The translations under genes and the position numbers were made by a program. Positions 53,964 to 61,214 of a DNA stretch of 64,000 nt are shown here, piece after piece. Under the pieces are notes generated by a model, which worked only from the letters and a program-made list of their open reading frames with translations, had not been told where the DNA came from and ran no database searches. How positions within the stretch are numbered: the stretch's first letter is position 1; every line of letters begins with the position of its first letter. Source of the DNA: Xanthobacteraceae bacterium (GTDB lineage: Bacteria; Pseudomonadota; Alphaproteobacteria; Rhizobiales; Xanthobacteraceae); NCBI GenBank assembly GCA_019635585.1, contig JAHBZE010000002.1, positions 620,001 through 684,000 of the forward strand. Reading direction: 5' to 3'.

Positions 53964-54590
53964 ATGAACTCCCCTGACACGCCGCCGGCAAATGCCCGCG
54001 GATGGATCGCGAATCCGCGCGACTTCTTTGGCGCACTGGTTCTGCTGCTTCTCGCTCTCTTCGTGCTCTGGGCGACACTCGATCTGCCCGGACAGGAAGG
54101 ATTTCAGCTCGGCGCGGGCTCGATCCCGCGCCTGTTCGCACTGCTGCTCGGCGCCAATGCCCTGCTCGTAATGGCAAGCGCCGCCTTCACGCCGGGACCT
54201 TCTGTTCGATACTCGCTGCCGGCCGCGCTTGCAGTGGCTGCCTATTGCAGCACCGGGCTTGCCGTTTATCGACTCGCGGGGCCGCCACTGACTGCAGTCT
54301 ATTTGATCGCAACTGCCTTCCTCTTTCTGAAAAAATTCGACGAACTGGGAATTCGCGCGCCAGTATTCATCGGGGTCGCCATTTTCGCCTTTGGCGTCTT
54401 CGTGAAACCGCTCGGACTCGCGATCGCGGTATTCGCGCTGGTCATGGTCTCCGCCGCGGCGAGCCGGGAATTCAGGTTCGTCGAATCCCTAATCTGGGGC
54501 GTGGCGCTCGGCGTCTTCAGCGCGCTCTTTTTCATCCTTCTTCTTAACCTGCCAATTGCGGCGCTGCCGCCGGTTCTACTTTCAAAATGA
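53964..54590 (+). CDS. tctB: Tripartite tricarboxylate transporter small membrane subunit TctB
   Basis: Membrane protein of 208 residues. A hydrophobic first helix (DFFGALVLLLLALFVLWATL) and three to four later helices with short loops match the weakly conserved TctB family. It starts 31 bases after tctC and overlaps tctA by four bases (ATGA), as TctB genes usually do. The assignment rests on size, topology and place in the operon. Confidence 0.88.
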   Translation: MNSPDTPPANARGWIANPRDFFGALVLLLLALFVLWATLDLPGQEGFQLGAGSIPRLFALLLGANALLVMASAAFTPGPSVRYSLPAALAVAAYCSTGLAVYRLAGPPLTAVYLIATAFLFLKKFDELGIRAPVFIGVAIFAFGVFVKPLGLAIAVFALVMVSAAASREFRFVESLIWGVALGVFSALFFILLLNLPIAALPPVLLSK

Positions 54591-56089
54591 CCGATATTTT
54601 CGCAAATCTGTGGTTCGGCCTGTCGGTCGCGATCACGCCGACCAATATCGCTCTCTGTCTCATCGGCGCGCTCGCGGGAACGCTGGTCGGCGTCTTGCCC
54701 GGCATCGGACCCCTCGCCACCATCGCGATGCTGCTCCCGATCACCTTCGGCCTGTCGCCGGTCGGCGCGCTGATCATGCTCGCCGGCGTCTTTTATGGCG
54801 CGATGTACGGCGGCTCGACGACTGCGATCCTCGTCAATATTCCGGGCGAGGCCGCGTCCGTGGTCACGACGCTCGACGGCTTCCAGATGGCGTTGCAAGG
54901 AAGAGCTGGGCCGGCGCTCGCAATCGCCGCGATCGGCTCGTTCTTCGCAGGCTGCGTCGCGACAGTATTGATCGCGGTACTAGCCGCGCCGCTGACGAAG
55001 GTCGCGCTGCTGTTCGGACCGGCGGAATATTTTTCCTTGATGGTGCTGGGCCTCGTGCTCGCGATAGCGCTCGCTAACGGCCCGATTTCGAAAGCCGTGC
55101 TGATGATCCTGACCGGCATCGTGCTTTCGATGGTCAGCGACGACGTGCAGACCGGACAGGGCCGCATGACCTTCGACCAGTTCGAGCTCTCCGACGGTTT
55201 CGGGTTCATCATCGTCGCGATGGGCGTATTCGGTGTCGCCGAAATCCTCGGCAACCTGATGAAGAATTCCGAACGCGAGTTGGTGACGCAGCGCGTCACC
55301 GGCCTGATGCCGACTAAGAAAGACCTGAAGGATGCCTTCCCCGCGATCCTGCGCGGCACGCTGCTTGGCTCGTTCCTCGGTATCCTGCCGGGCGGCGGCG
55401 CGATCCTTTCTTCCTTCGCCTCTTACACGCTGGAAAAGAAAATCTCGAAAACGCCCGAACGTTTCGGCAAGGGCGCGATCGAAGGTGTCGCCGGCCCCGA
55501 GAGCGCGAACAACGCGGCGTCCCAGACCTCGTTCATTCCGCTGTTGACGCTCGGTATTCCGGCCAACGCGGTTATGGCATTGATGATCGGCGCCATGACG
55601 CTGCACGGCATCTCGCCCGGGCCGCAGGTTGCGGTGAAACAGCCCGAACTGTTCTGGGGCCTGATCGCGTCGATGTGGGTCGGCAACGCGATGCTGCTCG
55701 TCATCAACCTGCCGCTGGTCGGGCTATGGGTGCGGCTCCTGCGCGTGCCTTACCGCCTGCTCTATCCAATGATCCTCGTGTTCTGCTGCATCGGCGTCTA
55801 TTCGCTGAACACCTCGTCCTTCGAGATCATGCTCGCACTCGCTTTCGGATTGTTCGGCTACTGGCTGAACAAGCACGACTTCGAAGTCGCCCCGCTGCTC
55901 CTGGGCTTCATTCTCGGCCCGTTGATGGAAGAAAACCTGCGCAAGGCAGTCGCGATCGGCCGCGGCGAGTATCTGGAGATTCTCTCGCGGCCGCTGACAG
56001 CGGTACTGCTCGTCACCGCCGTGATCGTGCTGGTTCTGGCGCTGCTGCCGTCGGTTCGCAAGCAGCGCGAGACGATCTTCGTGGAGTAG
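54587..56089 (+). CDS. tctA: Tripartite tricarboxylate transporter large membrane subunit TctA
   Basis: Permease of 500 residues with about eleven or twelve helices. LVGVLPGIGPLATIAMLLP and GVFYGAMYGGSTTAILVNIPGE (in pieces near residues 38-90) are the signature of TctA, and GILPGGGAILSSFASY is the inverted-repeat copy of the first motif. FDTC-like sodium or proton coupling is known for the family. The stop lies four bases before the stop of the convergent CoA-transferase gene. Confidence 0.95.
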   Translation: MTDIFANLWFGLSVAITPTNIALCLIGALAGTLVGVLPGIGPLATIAMLLPITFGLSPVGALIMLAGVFYGAMYGGSTTAILVNIPGEAASVVTTLDGFQMALQGRAGPALAIAAIGSFFAGCVATVLIAVLAAPLTKVALLFGPAEYFSLMVLGLVLAIALANGPISKAVLMILTGIVLSMVSDDVQTGQGRMTFDQFELSDGFGFIIVAMGVFGVAEILGNLMKNSERELVTQRVTGLMPTKKDLKDAFPAILRGTLLGSFLGILPGGGAILSSFASYTLEKKISKTPERFGKGAIEGVAGPESANNAASQTSFIPLLTLGIPANAVMALMIGAMTLHGISPGPQVAVKQPELFWGLIASMWVGNAMLLVINLPLVGLWVRLLRVPYRLLYPMILVFCCIGVYSLNTSSFEIMLALAFGLFGYWLNKHDFEVAPLLLGFILGPLMEENLRKAVAIGRGEYLEILSRPLTAVLLVTAVIVLVLALLPSVRKQRETIFVE

Positions 56090-56092
56090 CGT

Positions 56093-57220
56093 TTATTCGG
56101 CTGCAAACTCCGCGCGCAGCACGGCCGACTGTTCGCCCAGCGCCGGGACCGGACCAAACCGCGGCAAAGTCCGGTCGAAGATCATGCCCGGCGCCAGGCA
56201 TCGCACCGGCCCGCTAGGCGTATCGACTTCGACGTAGCGGTTCTGCGGGTGACGCGCGACATCCTCGAGCGTGCTGACGCGGCCGTAAGCGACCCGCGCA
56301 CGCTCGAGCTTTTCGACAATCGCCTCGCGCGGCGCGGAAGAAAACACCTTATTGATGATCGCATCCAGCGCAGGGCGGTTCTCCACCCGCTTCGTATTTC
56401 CAGAAAAGCGTACGTCGGTGGCGATCTTTTCGTCGTCCAGCACTTCGCTGCAAAGCGAGACCCATTCGCGCTCGTTCTGAATCGAAATCAGGACGGATTT
56501 TCCGTCGCCGCAGACGTAAGCGCCATAGGGCGCGATTGTCGGATGGTTGAGGCCCGCGCGCGGCGGCACTTTCCCGCCATAGGCAAACTGCAGGTAAGGC
56601 ACGTTCATCCAGTCGGACAGCGCGTGATAAAGGGAAACCGAAACATGACGGCCCACGCCACTGCGCTGGCGCGCGAATAACGACTGCAAGATTCCCTGAA
56701 ACGCCGTCATACCCGCGGCGATATCACAGACCGAAACGCCGACGCGCGCCGCGCCATGTTCGTTGCCGGTGATCGACGAGAGCCCGCTCTCCGCCTGCAC
56801 CAGAAGATCGTAAGCTTTGAGATCGCGATACGGCCCCTCGTCTCCGTAGCCCGAGATCGAACAGGTAATCAGCCGCTTGTTTGCTTCTCGCAGCTTGTCG
56901 GGCGCAAACCCCATCCGCTCGATCACGCCCGGCGCAAGGTTTTGGATAAAGACATCGGCTTTTGCGGTCATCCGCGAGAGTAAATCCGCGTCGGATTTAT
57001 TCTTCAGATCGAGGCATACCGATTCCTTGCCGCGGTTGAGCCAGACGAAATAGGCGCTTTCGCCGTGCACCAGATCGTCATAGCCGCGCGCAAAATCTCC
57101 CTCCGGCCGCTCGATCTTGATCACGCGCGCCCCGGCATCCGCAAGCCGTGACGACGCATAAGGTGCCGCGACCGCCTGCTCGACCGAAACCACGAGAATG
57201 CCTTCGAGATCGCGCTGCAT
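56093..57220 (-). CDS. CaiB/BaiF CoA-transferase family protein
   Basis: Class III CoA transferase of 375 residues. Asp166 in VGVSVCDIAAGMTAF is the catalytic aspartate that forms the acyl anhydride, and RLADAGARVIKIERPEGDFARGYD is the CoA-binding start. It moves CoA between carboxylic acids, often to activate an imported acid. It lies convergent with tctA, so it is not in the same transcript, but it fits a module in which TctCBA imports a carboxylate that this enzyme activates. Racemase-type members (Amacr) are excluded less firmly. Confidence 0.9.
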   Translation of the reverse strand: MQRDLEGILVVSVEQAVAAPYASSRLADAGARVIKIERPEGDFARGYDDLVHGESAYFVWLNRGKESVCLDLKNKSDADLLSRMTAKADVFIQNLAPGVIERMGFAPDKLREANKRLITCSISGYGDEGPYRDLKAYDLLVQAESGLSSITGNEHGAARVGVSVCDIAAGMTAFQGILQSLFARQRSGVGRHVSVSLYHALSDWMNVPYLQFAYGGKVPPRAGLNHPTIAPYGAYVCGDGKSVLISIQNEREWVSLCSEVLDDEKIATDVRFSGNTKRVENRPALDAIINKVFSSAPREAIVEKLERARVAYGRVSTLEDVARHPQNRYVEVDTPSGPVRCLAPGMIFDRTLPRFGPVPALGEQSAVLRAEFAAE

Positions 57221-57297
57221 TATTCTAGAATCCCTGAGTCATATTCCGCAGATTGCAGAATGCTCGGGAAAGCAGGCAAGCGCCAGCGCGAATGGCA

Positions 57298-57945
57298 TCA
57301 ATTCTGGAGCGAGAAAATCGCGCGATAGGAACCGCTAAAAAGGCTGTCCGCACGCAGCATGATGCCAGGAGGAAGCGCCGCTGCTGCATCCTCCGGCGTC
57401 TTAAGGGCGTCCGATTCGAGCAGCAGCAGCACTGCAAAGGAATTGTCGCTCTTCCGCAGCGCGCGCTCGCTGGTCTGTACCGCCGACTTATCACGATCAG
57501 TCACGAGCAGATGCGCCGCGCGAAATCCGCCCGTCGCAGTGGCGGCCATCATATCGTCCGCTGCTTGCAGCGGGTTCTCGAGTTCAAGCGCCAGCAGAAA
57601 TTCGCCTGTTCCGCCACCGGCCGAATCCGTAACCGTGCCGCCTCCTCGTCCGAAATTCCCGAGGATCGGCATGATGCGTTGCGACCAAGGCGTCGGATGG
57701 TTCAATCGCTGTAGATATGCAGCGCTGTCCACCACATCCGCGCTCGCGAGCCGGTACCAGATAAAATAGCGACGTCCGTCCGCGACCGGCCTACGGAAAA
57801 CGCGAACGCCTAAAAAGCCTGGAATGCCTAGCCGTTCCTGCACGTGCTCGGTCGTGAGCCAGCCGAGATAATCATGCTCGTCCTCCGAGCGCACATCACT
57901 CAGTACGACGAGAAAGCCCTGCGTGTTTGTACTAGCGTCGGTCAT
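57298..57945 (-). CDS. EthD/DUF4286-like dimeric barrel protein
   Basis: Protein of 215 residues with no firm family name. EDEHDYLGWLTTEHVQERLGIPG with FLGVRVFRR resembles ferredoxin-like dimeric alpha/beta-barrel proteins (EthD/DUF4286 type), which contain this W-x-x-EH-x-x-ER pattern; a second half from about residue 115 may repeat the fold. I start at ATG 57945 (MTDASTNTQGF); a longer form from GTG 58038 is possible but its first 31 residues look unrelated. It lies downstream of the DUF5368-like and sulfide oxidoreductase genes on the same strand, with a 109-base gap. Confidence 0.6.
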   Translation of the reverse strand: MTDASTNTQGFLVVLSDVRSEDEHDYLGWLTTEHVQERLGIPGFLGVRVFRRPVADGRRYFIWYRLASADVVDSAAYLQRLNHPTPWSQRIMPILGNFGRGGGTVTDSAGGGTGEFLLALELENPLQAADDMMAATATGGFRAAHLLVTDRDKSAVQTSERALRKSDNSFAVLLLLESDALKTPEDAAAALPPGIMLRADSLFSGSYRAIFSLQN

Positions 57946-58054
57946 TGCGGTGCGTGAAATGTAAACCGGCAGCGGTCCAGCGTTCAATTCCGGAATCGTA
58001 CGGCTGGCGCCATAGCCGCGCTGACGCCGGATCTTCACAAGCTCATGCAGCGGA

Positions 58055-58423
58055 TCAGGAGGTACTTGTCCGGCACGGCGGGCACATCCGGGAAACGAAC
58101 ATAAACGTGATCCCCCCGGCGATGGCTCCGGGTATCAACGCCGCCAGAAAAGCGAATAGGTAATCGATACCAGCCGAGAGTGCCGATGGCGACGCGAGTG
58201 TCCAATACGGCACGACGAATGTCATCAGCGCCGCCACCACGCCACAAACTACGAATGCCGCGATAAACGGCCGTTTTAGCGACCCGCCGACGCGCAATCG
58301 TTTGCGCGCGCTCGCGAAGACGCCCGCAAGGAGGAGGACGGCAAGCGTCAGAAGTATCCAGAGCCAGACGCCGAAGCTTTCGTAGAGAATGTAAAATAGC
58401 GAAACTGGGTTGAAGTCGCTCAT
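58055..58423 (-). CDS. Small membrane protein beside SQR (DUF5368-like)
   Basis: Membrane protein of 122 residues with three hydrophobic helices (about 15-36, 49-70 and 85-108). It opens MSDFNPVSLFYILYESFGVWLW, a pattern like DUF5368 proteins that accompany sulfide-oxidising enzymes, though I am not certain of the family. The C-terminus carries CPPC just after the last helix, a C-x-x-C pair that could bind a metal or react with polysulfide. It follows the sulfide:quinone oxidoreductase gene by ten bases and is surely co-transcribed with it. Confidence 0.65.
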   Translation of the reverse strand: MSDFNPVSLFYILYESFGVWLWILLTLAVLLLAGVFASARKRLRVGGSLKRPFIAAFVVCGVVAALMTFVVPYWTLASPSALSAGIDYLFAFLAALIPGAIAGGITFMFVSRMCPPCRTSTS

Positions 58424-58433
58424 ATCGCTCTCC

Positions 58434-59729
58434 TCAAGCCTGGCCGCGCAGCATGGCGCGGTAGGCTCCCTTGAGTCCCTTTTCCTCGATCAGCCACGAC
58501 ACCCAGAGTTCTTCGAGCGGCGAAATGAAAGGAAAGGACGGCGTCAGCTTTCCGTCGTAGTCGAACTCGATCAGCATGGCCTTGCCGATCGCGGTGACCA
58601 TCGGACAGGACGTATAACCGTTATAGGTCTTGCGGGGCGTGCTGCCGGCGGTCTCCGCGACGAGATTGTCGACTACTACCGGTACCTGCCATTTGACGCT
58701 TGCCGCCGTCTTGCCGCGCGGCACGCCGGCAATATCGCCGACCGCAAAGACATTCGGATATCGCGGATGACGAAGCGTAGCCTTGTCTGCCTCGATCCAA
58801 CCGTCGGCAGCCAGCGCCCCGCTCTTCCACGGCAGCGGGCTGTTACGCACCGCATCGGGTGCGCGCATCGGCGGCACGACATGAATGAAATCATAGTCGA
58901 GTGTCACGTCGCCGCTGGGCGTGGTGTAAGTCGCCCGCTTCGCGCCCGGATCAATCGCTTTCAGCACATGGTTATAATTTGCCGCGATCTCGCGTTCGGA
59001 GAATAGCTTCTTCACCTTCTCGTTGACTGGAGGAACCGCAAACAAAGCCGGAGCGTGCGCGTTGTAGATCAGCTTTACCGCGCCTCGGCGATTGGCGCGC
59101 CGCGCCTTGTCATCGGTAACGAAGGTTATCTTGAGCGGAGCGCCGGCACATTTCATTTCGCCTGCGGGACGGCCAAACAGCCCTACTCCGCCTGCCTGAA
59201 TAAAGTGGTCGATGGCAGCGGCAGATGCAGCAGCTTGCGCAGGACCGGCATAAATCGACGCAATTCCGTTTCTCCCGATGAGGGAGACATCCATCCCTGC
59301 GATCGCCTTGTAATCGAGCATTAAGCCGGTCGCGACGAACAGAAAGTCGTAGGAAATGCGCTGCCCTTTGTCAGTGACGACTATCTTGGCTTCCGGATCG
59401 AATTCGGTAACCGCCTGCTCGATCCACTCGACGCCGCGCGGCACATAGTCCGCGTTCCGTTCGGTCACATCGGCTGGCTGCCAAAGGCCCGCGGCAACGA
59501 GCGTAAGGCCCGGCTGGAAATGATGCTCCTTCTTCGCATCGATTAGAGTGATCGTCGCATTCGGCATTTGCCGGCGCAGACGAGAGGCGAGCGCCAGTCC
59601 CGCAGCACCCGCTCCCGCAATCACGATACGGGCGCGCGCCGCGGATTCCTGCGCGGCAACGCCAGAGGTAAGGGTGCTTCCGGCCGCGCCGAGCGCAGCG
59701 GCTCCGATTAGAAATTCGCGCCTTCTCAT
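58434..59729 (-). CDS. sqr: Type II sulfide:quinone oxidoreductase with Tat signal
   Basis: FAD enzyme of 431 residues that oxidises sulfide and passes electrons to quinone. The FAD motif IVIAGAGAAGLALASRL begins near residue 35. The two redox cysteines of type II (mitochondrial SQOR-like) SQR are present: C194 in EMKCAGAPLK and C375 in YNGYTSCPMV; the SFPF and MLRG segments at the end also match this type. Unlike most SQRs it opens with a twin-arginine signal (RRREFLIGAAALGAAG), so it should be exported folded to the periplasmic face. The start has GGAGAGG upstream. Flavocytochrome c sulfide dehydrogenase is a less likely alternative. Confidence 0.85.
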   Translation of the reverse strand: MRRREFLIGAAALGAAGSTLTSGVAAQESAARARIVIAGAGAAGLALASRLRRQMPNATITLIDAKKEHHFQPGLTLVAAGLWQPADVTERNADYVPRGVEWIEQAVTEFDPEAKIVVTDKGQRISYDFLFVATGLMLDYKAIAGMDVSLIGRNGIASIYAGPAQAAASAAAIDHFIQAGGVGLFGRPAGEMKCAGAPLKITFVTDDKARRANRRGAVKLIYNAHAPALFAVPPVNEKVKKLFSEREIAANYNHVLKAIDPGAKRATYTTPSGDVTLDYDFIHVVPPMRAPDAVRNSPLPWKSGALAADGWIEADKATLRHPRYPNVFAVGDIAGVPRGKTAASVKWQVPVVVDNLVAETAGSTPRKTYNGYTSCPMVTAIGKAMLIEFDYDGKLTPSFPFISPLEELWVSWLIEEKGLKGAYRAMLRGQA

Positions 59730-59797
59730 CTGCCTCTCCTGTCGTTGTATTTCCGCGATTACCGCAGTTCTGCCACGGCATCCCCTGCGTCCCTTGA

Positions 59798-59836
59798 TTT
59801 ATATATTCGTATCTTTATATATTCAAAATAGTGAAT
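59798..59836. promoter_or_regulatory. AT-rich operator candidate between sqr and the DUF2892/RND genes
   Basis: TTTATATATTC occurs twice in direct repeat, at 59798-59808 and 59814-59824, sixteen bases apart. The second copy runs into ATTCA-AAATAG-TGAAT (59821-59836), a perfect inverted repeat of the spacing bound by ArsR/SmtB-type repressors, including sulfide/polysulfide sensors such as BigR and SqrR. The island is far richer in AT than its surroundings and lies in the 208-base gap between the divergent genes, about 70 bases from sqr and 100 from the DUF2892 gene. No arsR-type gene is in the window; one may lie beyond the right edge. Confidence 0.6.
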
Positions 59837-59937
59837 GTTCAAGATGACATTCCAGCGGCTTTCGCTCGCATGTTGGCGCCGAAAACCGCGATTCTTTTTG
59901 ATCCACCGCAACAGCGCACCCGCAAAGGAGAAATAAA

Positions 59938-60141
59938 ATGTCTGTTGATCGCGCCGTGATGATGTTCGCAGGCTTTGTCGTGCTCGCCTCGCTCGCCCTC
60001 GCCTATTTCTTCTCGCCCTATTGGTACTGGCTCACCGCCTTTGTGGGATTGAATCTGATGCAAGCGTCGATCACAGGCTTCTGTCCGGCGGCAATCGTCT
60101 TCAAGCGCTTCGGGCTGAAGTGCGGAGTCGCATTCGACTGA
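59938..60141 (+). CDS. DUF2892 (YgaP-type) membrane protein
   Basis: Small inner-membrane protein of 67 residues: two helices (about 6-27 and 29-50) and the motif NLMQASITGFCPAAIVFKRFGL, typical of DUF2892, a domain often fused to rhodanese (YgaP) and controlled by sulfur-responsive ArsR-type repressors. The ATG has AAGGAG upstream. It leads the rightward group with the RND adaptor and permease. The family is linked by context to persulfide or sulfide handling; its own activity is not known. Confidence 0.88.
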   Translation: MSVDRAVMMFAGFVVLASLALAYFFSPYWYWLTAFVGLNLMQASITGFCPAAIVFKRFGLKCGVAFD

Positions 60142-60157
60142 CGTCGGTCGCCCATCG

Positions 60158-60192
60158 CCGGCACGCGCACAAGCACTGTTGCTGGTTTTTTT
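60158..60192 (+). terminator. Weak hairpin with T-tract after the DUF2892 gene
   Basis: CCGGCA (60158-60163) can pair with TGCTGG (60180-60185, one G-T pair), followed directly by seven T. The stem is short, so this is at most a partial terminator that lowers expression of the RND genes relative to the DUF2892 gene. Confidence 0.35.
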
Positions 60193-60203
60193 AAGAGAAC
60201 GCC

Positions 60204-61214
60204 ATGTCACGTTCCATCGTCATCACTGCATCGATTCTTTTCGCCTTGGTCGGCGCTTCACGGCCGCAGGCCGCCGAGTTCACGGTTACGCGCGTTAGCG
60301 TACCGGAGATGAAAGCCGTTTTCGGTCAGGTCGAGAGCACTCGTGTCGTACCGGCGCGCGCCAGAATTGGCGGCTCGGTCCGCGAGATCGTCATCAACGA
60401 AGGCGATCAAGTGAAGGAAGGACAGGTCGTCGCGATCATCGGCGATGACAAGCTTGTGCTCGAGCAGAAAGCTGCGAAAGCCAAGATCGACGCGCTGGCC
60501 TCGCAACTGAAAAACGCCCGGCTCGACTTGGACCGGGCATTGCAGCTGCTTGAGCGCGGGGTCGCAACCCAGGCCCGCGTCGATCAGGCGAGAACGCAGT
60601 TCGACGTCATCACCAACCAAATCGCCGCCGCCGAAGCGGAGAAAGCCGTGGTCGAGCAGCGCGCGCATGAAGGCGAAGTGCTGGCACCCGCAGACGGACG
60701 GATTCTCAAGGTTCAGGTATTGCTGGGCTCGGTCGTGATGTCGGGCGATGAGATCGCGAGCGTCGCGAGCGGAAAATACTATCTGCGCCTTTCCTTACCG
60801 GAACGGCACGCCGCCGAAGTCAAGCGCGATACACTCGTGCGCGTCGTGCAACGCGGTGCAGTCGCTCCGGAAGACGGCATCATCCCGCAAGGCCAGGCGG
60901 GCCGTATCGTCAAAGTCTATCCGGAGATATCCGGCGGCCGTGTGATCGCTGATGTCGAGGTCGAAGGCATCGGCGACTTCTTCGTGAACGAACGCACGCT
61001 GGTCTGGATTCCGGTCGCGCAGCGGACGGCCATGTTCGTCCCGCCGCAAGCCGTCGAGACAATCCACGGCATTGACTATGTTCGCGTGGTTTCCGCGGGC
61101 CACGTTGTGACCGTCGCCGTCATCCTCGGCGAACGGGTGGAAACACCGGAGGGAACGCGCATCGAGGTGCTTTCCGGGCTCAAGGAAGGCGATCGCCTGA
61201 TCGTTCGGGACTGA
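60204..61214 (+). CDS. RND/HlyD-family periplasmic adaptor
   Basis: Periplasmic efflux adaptor of 336 residues with a signal peptide (residues 1-23, SRPQAAE). ARIGGSVREIVINEGDQVKEG is the first lipoyl half, a coiled-coil hairpin rich in Lys/Ala/Gln follows (about 85-150), and VLAPADGRILKVQV is the second half. It is shorter than the adaptor at 1298 and belongs to a different branch, without a lipobox. It overlaps the permease by one base (TGATG). Expected partner is the permease at 61214. Confidence 0.92.
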   Translation: MSRSIVITASILFALVGASRPQAAEFTVTRVSVPEMKAVFGQVESTRVVPARARIGGSVREIVINEGDQVKEGQVVAIIGDDKLVLEQKAAKAKIDALASQLKNARLDLDRALQLLERGVATQARVDQARTQFDVITNQIAAAEAEKAVVEQRAHEGEVLAPADGRILKVQVLLGSVVMSGDEIASVASGKYYLRLSLPERHAAEVKRDTLVRVVQRGAVAPEDGIIPQGQAGRIVKVYPEISGGRVIADVEVEGIGDFFVNERTLVWIPVAQRTAMFVPPQAVETIHGIDYVRVVSAGHVVTVAVILGERVETPEGTRIEVLSGLKEGDRLIVRD

